DNA from: Atlantibacter hermannii
Lineage (GTDB): Bacteria > Pseudomonadota > Gammaproteobacteria > Enterobacterales > Enterobacteriaceae
DNA: 64,000 bases
Direction of reading: 5' to 3'
Assembly (NCBI GenBank): GCA_900635495.1
Contig: LR134136.1
Span: 3,906,001-3,970,000 of the forward strand
Positions 55,192-64,000 of this stretch are shown piece by piece. The notes under the pieces are model-generated. The model was not told where the DNA came from and did no database searches. It saw only the letters and a list, made by a program, of their open reading frames with translations. The translations under genes were made by a program, and so were the position numbers. How positions within the stretch are numbered: position 1 is the stretch's first letter; each line of letters starts with the position of its first letter.

Positions 55192-56091
55192 CTAACGCCG
55201 ACCCTGCACGCCTTCCCGAACCAGGTAACGGTCAATCTCTACCATCCCGGTCCAGCGGTTTTCGCACCACAGTGGCGCTAACAGGGTAGGACGACGCGCA
55301 CTGGCGGAAATGCGGTGATAGATAATCTCCGGCGGAGTATGACGGATCATCTCGCCGGCGATGGTGGTGTAATCCTCAAGGGCGATAGCATTAAGCCGTC
55401 CTGCGGCCCAGGCTTTCGCCATAATACTGCCGGTAACGATATGCAGAGGGTGAAGCTTGATACCGTCCGTACCGGTTTCCACCACTTTCTCCAGCGTGTT
55501 CAGCGCGTCCTGCTGCCCTTCCCCGGGCAAACCGACAATCAGGTGCGTGCAGACTTTCAAACCACGCTTGCGGGCGAGGCTGGCCGTCTTCTGATAACAG
55601 GCGAAATCGTGGCCACGGTTAATACGGTGCAGCGTTTTATCATTCGCCGTTTGCAGACCGAGCTCCAGCCAGACTTCATAACCCTGCTCCCGATAACCGC
55701 ACAGCAGGTCCAGCACGCTTTCCGGTACGCAGTCCGGGCGCGTTCCCACGCATAACCCCACCACGTTGGCCTGTTCGATAGCCTGTTGATACATGCTGCG
55801 CAGCAGTTGCACTTCCGCAAAGGTGCTGGTGTATGCCTGAAAATAAGCGAGATAGCGTCTGGCGCGATTCACCAGGCGCGCCTGGTCGGCCAGCTGTTCG
55901 GCAATGCTTCGATGCTGTTGCGCTTCGTCAGCAAAGGAGGCGACATTACAAAAGGTGCAGCCGCCGCGCCCGAGGGTGCCATCGCGGTTAGGGCAGCTAA
56001 AACCGCCATGCAAAGTGAGCTTATGAACTTTTTGTCCGTAGCGACGTGAAAGATCGCCGCCAAACATATTGACTAATTTTTGTAACTGCAT
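55192..56091 (-). CDS. yhcC: radical SAM protein YhcC
   Basis: 299 residues (E. coli about 309). The radical SAM Cys cluster is in GGFSCPNRDGTLGRGGCTFC, characteristic of the TIGR01212 family related to Elp3. LGLQTANDKTLHRINRGHD and KVCTHLIVGLPGE follow. The substrate is unknown. It lies between arcB (165 bp away) and the long gltB regulatory region, as in E. coli. Confidence 0.92.
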   Translation of the reverse strand: MQLQKLVNMFGGDLSRRYGQKVHKLTLHGGFSCPNRDGTLGRGGCTFCNVASFADEAQQHRSIAEQLADQARLVNRARRYLAYFQAYTSTFAEVQLLRSMYQQAIEQANVVGLCVGTRPDCVPESVLDLLCGYREQGYEVWLELGLQTANDKTLHRINRGHDFACYQKTASLARKRGLKVCTHLIVGLPGEGQQDALNTLEKVVETGTDGIKLHPLHIVTGSIMAKAWAAGRLNAIALEDYTTIAGEMIRHTPPEIIYHRISASARRPTLLAPLWCENRWTGMVEIDRYLVREGVQGRR

Positions 56092-56773
56092 AATCTGGAA
56101 GGCCGGCCTGAAAAAGGCCCTCAGACTGCCATTTTTACCTCTTTACGGCGATGATGTGGATCAAGCGCCTGCCCCTGCCTTTATCATTTGAATAACCATT
56201 CATATTTTTCGACATTTCAGTCAGCCATTACGCAATTACTTTTACTTATAAAGTGCCCCATTATTTAAAGAATATGACACAACCCTAAAAACAGAGGCTT
56301 TATGCGGCCTGACGGGCGTATTTAGCACAATAATCTGCCAATTTATTTAACAATAGCGCGGTATATAGTTTTAGCGGCTTTCTGATAGTGAGACAGATCA
56401 CAATCACCGGTGCTGTTCCGACCACTTCAATTAACCTAAAAACATCAAAATAACTTTTAAATTCAAAAGATTAGATAAGTATTAGCACAAATTTGAATAA
56501 ATAAGAATGACATTTGACCTGTGTCTCAAATCCCGATAACTTGGAAATCCGCTGGAAGCTTTCTGGATGAGCACTCTGCTCATCATATTTATGCAGTAAT
56601 TGAGATTCCCTCTGAAGCAAGTCCTCAACACTTGTGTACCGATGCGAAAAGGATATTGAGAGGGCGAATGCGAGGTGCGCGTATGATACGCAAAACCCCG
56701 TCGCCTGCTCTTGTTGTGTCCGCGCGCAACCGGTATCGGAGCGAGTCCGCAGAGCCTGGGGAGGTTCACTGAT
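56092..56773 (+). promoter_or_regulatory. long upstream regulatory region and leader of gltBD
   Basis: 682 bp without a recognisable gene. The 5' 400 bp is AT-rich, as expected for the Lrp and IHF-bound region known upstream of E. coli gltBDF, and contains a CRP-like site (56384-56405). Near the gene are a 13 bp palindrome GCGTATGATACGC (56679-56691) and the ribosome site GGGGAGG. A frame starting with GTG at 56521 runs 83 codons and stops one base before the gltB ATG; a leader product is unproven. Confidence 0.7.
56384..56405. promoter_or_regulatory. CRP-like site upstream of gltB
   Basis: TAGTGAGACAGATCACAA matches the CRP half-sites GTGA-N6-TCAC with good flanks. It lies about 370-390 bp before the gltB start. 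E. coli gltBDF is also reported to be under CRP control from a distant upstream region. Confidence 0.6.
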
Positions 56774-59700
56774 ATGTTGTACGATAAATCCCTTGAGAAG
56801 GATAACTGTGGTTTCGGCCTGATCGCCCACATAGAAGGCGAACCTAGCCACAAGGTAGTGCGTACTGCTATTCACGCACTGGCCCGCATGCAGCACCGTG
56901 GCGCGATCCTCGCAGACGGTAAAACCGGCGACGGATGCGGCCTGCTGTTACAAAAACCTGACCGTTTCTTTCGCCTGGTAGCGGAAGAGCGCGGCTGGCG
57001 CTTAGCAAAAAACTATGCCGTCGGGATGCTGTTTTTAAATCAGGATCCGGAACTTGCGGCGCAAAGCCGTCGCATTGTTGAAGAAGAGTTGCAACGTGAA
57101 ACCCTGTCTATCGTCGGCTGGCGCGAAGTGCCGACCAACGATGGCGTACTCGGTGAAATCGCCCTCTCCTCCCTGCCGCGAATTGAGCAAATTTTTGTTA
57201 ACGCCCCTGCGGGATGGCGTCCGCGTGATATGGAGCGCCGTCTGTTTATCGCCCGCCGCCGTATCGAAAAACGCAACCAGGAAGACAAAGACTTTTACGT
57301 CTGTAGCCTGTCGAATCTGGTCAACATCTATAAAGGTCTGTGTATGCCGGCTGACCTGCCGCGCTTCTACCTGGACCTGGCGGACCTGCGTCTGGAATCG
57401 GCCATTTGCCTGTTCCACCAGCGCTTCTCCACCAACACCGTGCCGCGCTGGCCGCTGGCTCAGCCGTTCCGCTATCTGGCGCACAACGGCGAAATCAACA
57501 CCATTACCGGTAACCGCCAGTGGGCGCGTGCGCGTACCTACAAATTCCAGACCCCGTTGATCCCGGATCTGCACGACGCCGCACCGTTCGTCAACGAAAC
57601 CGGCTCCGACTCCAGCTCAATGGATAACATGCTCGAACTGCTGCTGGCCGGCGGGATGGACATCGTGCGCGCCATGCGCTTGCTGGTGCCGCCAGCCTGG
57701 CAGAACAACCCGAACATGGACCCGGATCTGCGCGCGTTCTTCGACTTTAACTCCATGCATATGGAACCGTGGGACGGCCCGGCAGGCATCGTCATGTCCG
57801 ATGGCCGTTTCGCCGCCTGTAACCTCGACCGTAACGGTCTGCGTCCGGCGCGCTACGTCATCACCAAAGACAAGCTGATCACCTGCGCTTCAGAAGTGGG
57901 CATCTGGGATTACCAGCCTGACGAAGTGGTGGAAAAAGGCCGCGTTGGACCAGGCGAGCTGATGGTTATCGATACCCGCGTGGGCCGCATTCTGCACTCC
58001 GCAGAAACTGACTACGATCTGAAAATCCGCCATCCTTATAAAGAGTGGATGGAGAAGAACGTTCGCCGCCTGGTGCCGTTTGAAGATCTGCCCGACGATC
58101 AGGTCGGCCAGCGCGAAATGGACGACGATACGCTCACCAGCTATCAGAAACAGTTTAACTACAGCTTTGAAGAGCTGGATTCCGTCATCCGCGTACTGGG
58201 CGAAAACGGTCAGGAAGCCGTTGGCTCAATGGGCGACGACACGCCATTCGCGGTGCTATCCAGCCAGCCACGCATTATTTACGACTACTTCCGTCAGCAG
58301 TTCGCGCAGGTGACCAACCCGCCGATCGACCCGCTACGCGAAGCGCACGTCATGTCGCTGGCTACCAGCATTGGCCGCGAGATGAACGTGTTCTGCGAAG
58401 CCGAAGGCCAGGCGCACCGTTTAAGCTTTAAATCGCCGATTCTGCTGTGGTCTGATTTCAATCAGCTCACCACAATGACTGAAGAGCACTATCGCGCCGA
58501 TGTACTGGATATCACCTTTGACGTGAACGAAACGCCTCTGGAAGAAACGGTCAAAGCACTGTGCGATAAAGCGGAACAAATGGTCCGCAATGGCACAGTG
58601 TTGCTGGTGTTGTCTGACCGCAATATCGCGAAAGATCGTCTGCCGGTTCCGGCACCGATGGCAGTTGGCGCGATTCAGACCCGTCTGGTGGATAAGAGCC
58701 TGCGCTGCGACGCCAACATCATTGTTGAAACCGCCAGCGCCCGCGACCCGCATCACTTTGCCGTGCTGCTTGGCTTTGGTGCCACCGCGATTTATCCGTA
58801 CCTGGCGTACGAATCGCTGGCGAAACTGGTCGATACCCACGCGATTGAGAAAAGCTATCGCACAGTGATGCTGAACTACCGTAACGGCATCAACAAAGGG
58901 CTGTACAAGATCATGTCCAAAATGGGCATTTCGACTATCGCCTCTTACCGCTGCTCGAAGCTGTTTGAAGCCGTCGGTCTGCATGACGAAGTTTCCAGCC
59001 TGTGCTTCCAGGGCGTGGTTAGCCGAATTGGCGGCGCAGGGTTTGCCGACTTCCAGCAGGATCTGCTTAACCTGTCAAAACGCAGCTGGCTTGCCCGCAA
59101 ACCGCTGGAACAGGGCGGCCTGCTCAAGTATGTCCACGGCGGCGAGTATCACGCCTACAACCCGGATGTGGTGCGTACCCTGCAACAGGCGGTACAGAGC
59201 GGCGACTACAGCGATTATCAGCAGTACGCGAAACTGGTTAACGAACGTCCGGCGGCAACGCTGCGCGATCTGCTGGCGCTAAACCCCCAGGGTGAAGCGG
59301 TCAGCATTGATGAGGTTGAACCAGCCACCGACCTGTTCAAACGCTTTGATACGGCGGCGATGTCTATCGGCGCGTTGAGCCCGGAAGCCCACGAAGCGCT
59401 GGCGGAAGCCATGAACAGCATCGGCGGCAATTCCAACTCCGGCGAAGGCGGCGAAGATCCGGCGCGTTACGGCACCAATAAAGTGTCGCGCATTAAGCAG
59501 GTGGCATCGGGTCGCTTCGGCGTTACCCCGTCGTACCTGGTCAATGCCGATGTGATCCAGATTAAAGTGGCCCAGGGCGCGAAGCCAGGCGAAGGCGGCC
59601 AGTTGCCGGGCGACAAAGTCACCCCGTATATCGCCAAACTGCGTTATTCCGTACCAGGTGTGACGCTGATTTCGCCGCCGCCGCATCACGATATCTACTC

Positions 59701-61234
59701 GATTGAAGATTTGGCGCAGCTGATTTTCGACCTCAAGCAGGTTAACCCGAAGGCGATGATTTCCGTGAAGCTGGTTTCCGAACCGGGCGTCGGCACCATC
59801 GCAACCGGCGTCGCGAAAGCCTATGCGGACCTGATTACCATCGCGGGCTACGATGGCGGCACCGGCGCAAGCCCGCTCTCTTCGGTGAAATACGCCGGGT
59901 GTCCGTGGGAACTGGGTCTGGTGGAAACCCAACAGGCACTGGTGGCGAACGGTCTGCGTCATAAAATCCGCCTGCAGGTGGATGGCGGCCTGAAAACCGG
60001 CCTCGACATCATTAAGGCCGCGATCCTGGGCGCCGAAAGTTTCGGCTTCGGCACTGGTCCGATGGTCGCGCTGGGCTGTAAATACCTGCGTATTTGCCAC
60101 CTGAACAACTGCGCCACCGGCGTCGCGACTCAGGATGACAAACTGCGTAAGAACCACTATCACGGCCTGCCGTTCAAAGTGACCAACTACTTTGAATTTA
60201 TCGCCCGTGAAACCCGCGAGCTGATGGCGCAACTGGGCGTAAAACGTCTGGTGGATCTGATTGGCCGCACCGACCTGCTGAAAGAGCTGGACGGTTTTAC
60301 GGCGAAGCAGCAGAAACTGGATCTGTCCCGTCTGCTGGAAACCGCCGAGCCGCATCCTGGTAAAGCGCTGTACTGCACTGAGCACAACCCGCCGTTTGAT
60401 AACGGCGTGCTGAACGCGCAACTGCTGAACCAGGCGAAAGATTACGTTGACGAGAAACAGAGCAAGACTTTCTGGTTTGATATTCGTAACACCGACCGCT
60501 CCGTTGGGGCATCGCTGTCCGGATACATTGCGCAAACGCATGGCGACCAGGGGCTGGCTTCCGACCCGATCAAAGCGCACTTCAACGGCACCGCAGGCCA
60601 GAGCTTCGGCGTCTGGAACGCAGGCGGCGTTGAACTGTACCTGACCGGCGATGCGAACGACTACGTGGGCAAAGGCATGGCGGGCGGTTTACTGGCGATT
60701 CGTCCACCGGTAGGCTCCGCATTCCGCAGCCACGAGGCCAGCATCATCGGCAACACCTGCCTGTACGGCGCGACCGGCGGTCGCCTGTATGCGGCGGGCC
60801 GTGCAGGCGAGCGTTTCGGGGTACGTAACTCCGGGGCTATCACCGTGGTGGAAGGCATCGGCGATAACGGTTGTGAATACATGACCGGCGGTATTGTCTG
60901 CATCCTGGGTAAAACCGGCGTTAACTTTGGCGCAGGCATGACCGGCGGCTTTGCTTACGTGCTGGATGAAGACGGTGATTTCCGTAAACGCGTGAATCCG
61001 GAACTGGTGGAAGTGCTGAACGTCGATGAGCTTGCGATCCACGAAGAGCACTTGCGCGGTCTGATCACGGAGCACGTACAGTTGACCGGCTCCCAGCGCG
61101 GCGAAGAGATCCTGGCCAACTGGCCGTCGTTCTCCACCAAATTCGCGCTGGTTAAACCGAAGTCCAGTGATGTCAAAGCATTGTTGGGTCACCGTAGCCG
61201 TAGCGCCGCTGAATTGCGGGTGCAGGCGCAGTAA
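56774..61234 (+). CDS. gltB: glutamate synthase (NADPH) large subunit GltB
   Basis: 1486 residues from the ATG at 56774, exactly the E. coli length, with GGGGAGG 11-17 bases upstream. The 11-residue propeptide MLYDKSLEKDN is removed to expose Cys12, the N-terminal nucleophile of the class II glutamine amidotransferase domain (CGFGLIAHIEG). Then come the central domain, the FMN-binding synthase barrel (YDGGTGASPLSSVKYAG) with the [3Fe-4S] cysteines in CKYLRICHLNNC, and a C-terminal beta-helix rich in Gly. It makes two glutamates from glutamine and 2-oxoglutarate, using electrons from GltD. Confidence 0.97.
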   Translation: MLYDKSLEKDNCGFGLIAHIEGEPSHKVVRTAIHALARMQHRGAILADGKTGDGCGLLLQKPDRFFRLVAEERGWRLAKNYAVGMLFLNQDPELAAQSRRIVEEELQRETLSIVGWREVPTNDGVLGEIALSSLPRIEQIFVNAPAGWRPRDMERRLFIARRRIEKRNQEDKDFYVCSLSNLVNIYKGLCMPADLPRFYLDLADLRLESAICLFHQRFSTNTVPRWPLAQPFRYLAHNGEINTITGNRQWARARTYKFQTPLIPDLHDAAPFVNETGSDSSSMDNMLELLLAGGMDIVRAMRLLVPPAWQNNPNMDPDLRAFFDFNSMHMEPWDGPAGIVMSDGRFAACNLDRNGLRPARYVITKDKLITCASEVGIWDYQPDEVVEKGRVGPGELMVIDTRVGRILHSAETDYDLKIRHPYKEWMEKNVRRLVPFEDLPDDQVGQREMDDDTLTSYQKQFNYSFEELDSVIRVLGENGQEAVGSMGDDTPFAVLSSQPRIIYDYFRQQFAQVTNPPIDPLREAHVMSLATSIGREMNVFCEAEGQAHRLSFKSPILLWSDFNQLTTMTEEHYRADVLDITFDVNETPLEETVKALCDKAEQMVRNGTVLLVLSDRNIAKDRLPVPAPMAVGAIQTRLVDKSLRCDANIIVETASARDPHHFAVLLGFGATAIYPYLAYESLAKLVDTHAIEKSYRTVMLNYRNGINKGLYKIMSKMGISTIASYRCSKLFEAVGLHDEVSSLCFQGVVSRIGGAGFADFQQDLLNLSKRSWLARKPLEQGGLLKYVHGGEYHAYNPDVVRTLQQAVQSGDYSDYQQYAKLVNERPAATLRDLLALNPQGEAVSIDEVEPATDLFKRFDTAAMSIGALSPEAHEALAEAMNSIGGNSNSGEGGEDPARYGTNKVSRIKQVASGRFGVTPSYLVNADVIQIKVAQGAKPGEGGQLPGDKVTPYIAKLRYSVPGVTLISPPPHHDIYSIEDLAQLIFDLKQVNPKAMISVKLVSEPGVGTIATGVAKAYADLITIAGYDGGTGASPLSSVKYAGCPWELGLVETQQALVANGLRHKIRLQVDGGLKTGLDIIKAAILGAESFGFGTGPMVALGCKYLRICHLNNCATGVATQDDKLRKNHYHGLPFKVTNYFEFIARETRELMAQLGVKRLVDLIGRTDLLKELDGFTAKQQKLDLSRLLETAEPHPGKALYCTEHNPPFDNGVLNAQLLNQAKDYVDEKQSKTFWFDIRNTDRSVGASLSGYIAQTHGDQGLASDPIKAHFNGTAGQSFGVWNAGGVELYLTGDANDYVGKGMAGGLLAIRPPVGSAFRSHEASIIGNTCLYGATGGRLYAAGRAGERFGVRNSGAITVVEGIGDNGCEYMTGGIVCILGKTGVNFGAGMTGGFAYVLDEDGDFRKRVNPELVEVLNVDELAIHEEHLRGLITEHVQLTGSQRGEEILANWPSFSTKFALVKPKSSDVKALLGHRSRSAAELRVQAQ

Positions 61235-61248
61235 AAGATAAAAGATCT

Positions 61249-61276
61249 CGGCCAGCGAACCGCGTTCCGCTGGCCG
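61249..61276 (+). other. stem-loop between gltB and gltD
   Basis: CGGCCAGCG and CGCTGGCCG form a perfect 9 bp stem around 10 bases, with no T tract. In the 58 bp gltB-gltD gap it may protect the gltB 3' end or tune the ratio of the two subunits. Confidence 0.6.
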
Positions 61277-61292
61277 GATTTAAGAGGTCATG

Positions 61293-62711
61293 ATGAGCCA
61301 AAACGTATATCAATTTATCGACTTACAGCGCGTTGATCCGCCGAAGAAGCCACTCAAAATCCGTAAAATTGAGTTTGTTGAGATCTACGAGCCGTTTTCA
61401 GAAAGCCAGGCGAAAGCCCAGGCGGACCGCTGTCTTTCCTGCGGCAACCCGTATTGCGAATGGAAATGCCCGGTCCATAACTACATTCCAAACTGGCTGA
61501 AACTGGCTAACGAAGGCCGTATTTTCGAAGCGGCGGAACTGTCGCACCAGACCAATACCCTGCCGGAAGTGTGCGGCCGCGTATGTCCGCAGGATCGTCT
61601 GTGTGAAGGGTCCTGTACCCTGAACGACGAATTCGGCGCAGTGACGATCGGCAACATCGAACGCTATATCAACGACAAAGCCTTTGAAATGGGCTGGCGT
61701 CCGGATATGACCGGCGTGAAGCAAACCGGCAAACGCGTGGCGATTATCGGCGCGGGCCCGGCAGGCCTCGCCTGTGCCGACGTGCTGACCCGTAACGGCG
61801 TGAAGGCGGTCGTGTATGACCGTCACCCGGAAATCGGCGGTCTGCTGACCTTCGGTATCCCGGCGTTTAAGCTGGAAAAAGAAGTGATGACCCGCCGCCG
61901 CGAGATTTTCACCGGCATGGGCATTGAGTTCCAGCTCAATACCGAAGTTGGCCGCGATATCCAGATGGACGCGCTGCTGGCGGAATACGACGCGGTGTTC
62001 CTCGGCGTGGGCACTTACCAGTCCATGCGTGGCGGCATTGATAATGAAGACGCGCCGGGCGTGTACGATGCGCTGCCGTTCCTGATCGCCAACACCCGCA
62101 ACACCATGGGCTTTAGCGAAGAGGCGTCCTCGCCGTATATCAGTATGGAAGGCAAACGCGTGGTGGTGCTGGGCGGTGGCGATACTGCGATGGACTGCGT
62201 ACGGACTTCCGTGCGTCAGGGCGCAACCCATGTGACCTGCGCGTATCGTCGTGATGAAGAGAACATGCCGGGTTCACGCCGTGAAGTGAAAAACGCCCGT
62301 GAAGAAGGGGTGGAGTTCAAATTCAACGTGCAACCGGTGGGCGTGGAAGTGAATGCCAACGGGAATGTTTCCGGCGTGAAAATGGTCCGTACCGAAATGG
62401 GCGAACCGGACGCCAATGGTCGTCGCCGCGCAGAGATCGTTGCGGGTTCAGAACACGTTCTGCCTGCCGATGCGGTGGTAATGGCGTTTGGTTTCCGTCC
62501 GCACAGCATGGAGTGGCTGGCTCAGCACAGCGTTGAGCTGGATTCACAGGGTCGCATCATCGCCCCGGAGCGCAGTGATAACCCGTTCCAGACCAGCAAC
62601 CCGAAAATCTTTGCCGGCGGCGATATCGTCCGTGGTTCAGATTTGGTGGTCACGGCCATAGCCGAAGGGCGTAAAGCCGCCGACGGCATTATGAATTATC
62701 TGGAAGTGTAA
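61293..62711 (+). CDS. gltD: glutamate synthase (NADPH) small subunit GltD
   Basis: 472 residues from the second of two adjacent ATGs, the E. coli length. N-terminal [4Fe-4S] cysteines (CLSCGNPYCEWKCP and CGRVCPQDRLCEGSC), then FAD-binding GAGPAGLACADVL and NADPH-binding VVVLGGGDTAMDCVRT, ending GGDIVRGSDLVVTAIAEGRKA. It passes electrons from NADPH to GltB. Downstream in K-12 lies gltF; here a terminator and then mpl. Confidence 0.97.
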   Translation: MSQNVYQFIDLQRVDPPKKPLKIRKIEFVEIYEPFSESQAKAQADRCLSCGNPYCEWKCPVHNYIPNWLKLANEGRIFEAAELSHQTNTLPEVCGRVCPQDRLCEGSCTLNDEFGAVTIGNIERYINDKAFEMGWRPDMTGVKQTGKRVAIIGAGPAGLACADVLTRNGVKAVVYDRHPEIGGLLTFGIPAFKLEKEVMTRRREIFTGMGIEFQLNTEVGRDIQMDALLAEYDAVFLGVGTYQSMRGGIDNEDAPGVYDALPFLIANTRNTMGFSEEASSPYISMEGKRVVVLGGGDTAMDCVRTSVRQGATHVTCAYRRDEENMPGSRREVKNAREEGVEFKFNVQPVGVEVNANGNVSGVKMVRTEMGEPDANGRRRAEIVAGSEHVLPADAVVMAFGFRPHSMEWLAQHSVELDSQGRIIAPERSDNPFQTSNPKIFAGGDIVRGSDLVVTAIAEGRKAADGIMNYLEV

Positions 62712-62724
62712 TCCGGCCAGCAAA

Positions 62725-62757
62725 AAGCCCGTCAGCAACACGCTGACGGGCTTTTTT
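62725..62757. terminator. bidirectional terminator between gltD and mpl
   Basis: AGCCCGTCAGC pairs with GCTGACGGGCT around AACAC, with A tract before and T tract after. It ends both convergent genes. Confidence 0.92.
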
Positions 62758-62779
62758 ATGGTTTCAGGTCACTCGCAGG

Positions 62780-64000
62780 TTAAACCTGTTCCGCCAGTTC
62801 CGCTTTCTTTGCCAGCGCATCCAGCAGTTTTTGATGGATACCGCCAAAGCCGCCGTTGCTCATGACCAGGATATGGTCGCCCGGCTGGGCAGTTTTCACG
62901 ATCATTTCTACCAGCGTGTCGACATCCCCGCTCCAGTGCGCCGGTTGTACACAGGCATCCGCCACTTCAAACACCTGCCACGGAATATGCGACGGCTGGA
63001 ACAGAAACACTTCATCAGCGCGACCCAGCGACGGCGCCAGATCGTCTTTGCAGTGGCCCATTTTCATGGTGTTGGAGCGCGGCTCCAGCACGGCAAGAAT
63101 GCGCGCTGTACCGCCGACTTTGCCCCGCAATGCCGCCAGCGTCGCCAGAATGGCCGTGGGGTGATGGGCAAAATCGTCATACACTGTCACACCGTAGGCT
63201 TCGCCGCGCAGTTCCAGACGGCGACGGGCGTTCACGAAGTTGTTCAGCGCCTGGGCCGCATCAGCGGGCGCAACGCCAACATGCCGCGCTGCGGCAATCG
63301 CCATCAGCCCGTTATTCATGTTGTGCTCGCCGACCAGTTGCCAGTTCACTTCCCCGACGCGCTCGCCGTTCAACAGCACTTCCCAGTGAGAAGCGTCGGT
63401 GTTGAGTTTTTTAGCCTGCCACTGCCCCTGCTCGCCAACCAGCTCCTGCTCGCTCCAGCAACCCATTGCCAGGGTCTGTTTCAGGTTGGCATCGCCTTCC
63501 GGCCAAATGATCTTGCCCTGCCCCGGCACAATACGCACCAGATGGTGGAACTGCTTCTGAATCGCCCGCAGGTCGTCAAAGATATCCGCGTGGTCGAATT
63601 CAAGGTTGTTCAGCACCAGCGTGCGCGGGCAGTAGTGCACAAACTTGGAACGCTTGTCGAAGAAGGCGCAGTCATACTCATCCGCCTCAATCACAAAGAA
63701 CGGGCTTTCGCCCAGGCGCGCGGAGACGTCAAAATTGCCCGGCACACCGCCGATCACGAATCCGGGCTTATAGCCGCAGGCTTCCAGAATCCATGTGGCC
63801 ATTCCCGCCGTGGTGGTTTTGCCATGCGTACCCGCAATGGCAATCACCCAACGGTCGCGCAGCACAAAATCATGCAGCCATTGCGGACCAGACATATAAG
63901 GGATGTTTTGTTCCAGTACCGCCTCAACGCACGGGTTACCACGCGTCATGGCGTTACCGATGATCACCAGGTCCGGACGGGGCTCAAGCTGCTCTACGTC
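62780..64000 (-). CDS. mpl: UDP-MurNAc:L-Ala-gamma-D-Glu-meso-DAP ligase Mpl, 5' end beyond the window
   Basis: Mur-ligase family enzyme that re-attaches recycled murein tripeptide to UDP-MurNAc. The frame is open from the window edge (DVEQLEPRPDLVIIGNAMTRG) with about 407 residues visible of an expected 457 or so. The ATP loop AGTHGKTTTAGM, FFVIEADEYDCAFFDKRSKF, the LNNLEFDHADIFDDL segment and the DDFAHHPTAI motif are all intact. In E. coli K-12 mpl lies far away next to fbp and yjgA (darP), so its position after gltD is unusual. Confidence 0.95.
   Translation of the reverse strand, partial: DVEQLEPRPDLVIIGNAMTRGNPCVEAVLEQNIPYMSGPQWLHDFVLRDRWVIAIAGTHGKTTTAGMATWILEACGYKPGFVIGGVPGNFDVSARLGESPFFVIEADEYDCAFFDKRSKFVHYCPRTLVLNNLEFDHADIFDDLRAIQKQFHHLVRIVPGQGKIIWPEGDANLKQTLAMGCWSEQELVGEQGQWQAKKLNTDASHWEVLLNGERVGEVNWQLVGEHNMNNGLMAIAAARHVGVAPADAAQALNNFVNARRRLELRGEAYGVTVYDDFAHHPTAILATLAALRGKVGGTARILAVLEPRSNTMKMGHCKDDLAPSLGRADEVFLFQPSHIPWQVFEVADACVQPAHWSGDVDTLVEMIVKTAQPGDHILVMSNGGFGGIHQKLLDALAKKAELAEQV

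Noticed and set aside
56471..56896. A 141-codon minus-strand frame across the gltB leader
   Set aside because: No homology and it runs antisense into gltB; it is more likely chance in a long regulatory region.

Overview
This 64 kb window is ordinary core chromosome of a gamma-proteobacterium of the family Enterobacteriaceae. Nearly every protein can be recognised as a close relative of its Escherichia coli K-12 counterpart, and the gene order follows the K-12 segment running from rsmI (yraL) to gltBD. The proteins are clearly diverged from E. coli (for example MlaB, YhbP, SfsB), so I read this as another genus of the family (Enterobacter, Cronobacter or Kosakonia type). The sequence alone does not let me name the species.

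Layout. Positions 1-12 kb: rsmI, then the divergent lpoA-yraN-diaA-dolP cluster (peptidoglycan and outer-membrane upkeep, replication initiation), small stress genes (yraR, yhbO, yhbP, yhbQ, yhbS), the O2-independent ubiquinone genes ubiT and ubiUV, the oxidoreductase yhbW and the tryptophan permease mtr. Positions 12-28 kb: a long minus-strand run for RNA metabolism and translation (deaD with its tiny upstream gene yrbN, nlpI, pnp, rpsO, truB, rbfA, infB, nusA, rimP, tRNA-fMet and tRNA-Leu), then secG, glmM and folP. Positions 28-38 kb: ftsH, rlmE, yhbY, greA with its short leader RNA, dacB, obgE, yhbE, rpmA-rplU, ispB and sfsB. Positions 38-51 kb: envelope biogenesis, with murA, ibaG, the mlaFEDCB phospholipid transporter, and yrbG-kdsD-kdsC-lptC-lptA-lptB (Kdo synthesis and LPS export), leading into rpoN-hpf-ptsN-rapZ-npr (sigma-54 and the nitrogen PTS). 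Positions 51-64 kb: mtgA, elbB, the ArcZ small RNA, arcB, yhcC, gltB-gltD (glutamate synthase) and the 3' part of mpl.

Three things stand out. First, at least thirteen single-base indels in short homopolymers break or bend reading frames in lpoA, yraN, yhbQ, ubiU, ftsH, lptB, rpoN, mtgA and arcB. Some of these genes are essential, and each frame is restored to the expected family length by one-base corrections. The likeliest cause is sequencing or assembly error rather than gene decay. Second, two junctions differ from K-12: metY and leuU are only 59 bp apart with no argG between them, and gltD is followed tail-to-tail by mpl, which lies near fbp in K-12. Third, several small elements can be read directly: yrbN, ArcZ, a sigma-E promoter with a GraL-like leader before greA, a trp-operator-like site before mtr, and a 129 bp inverted-repeat structure before yhbW.

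I found no mobile element, prophage, CRISPR array, defence locus or obviously new multi-gene system.
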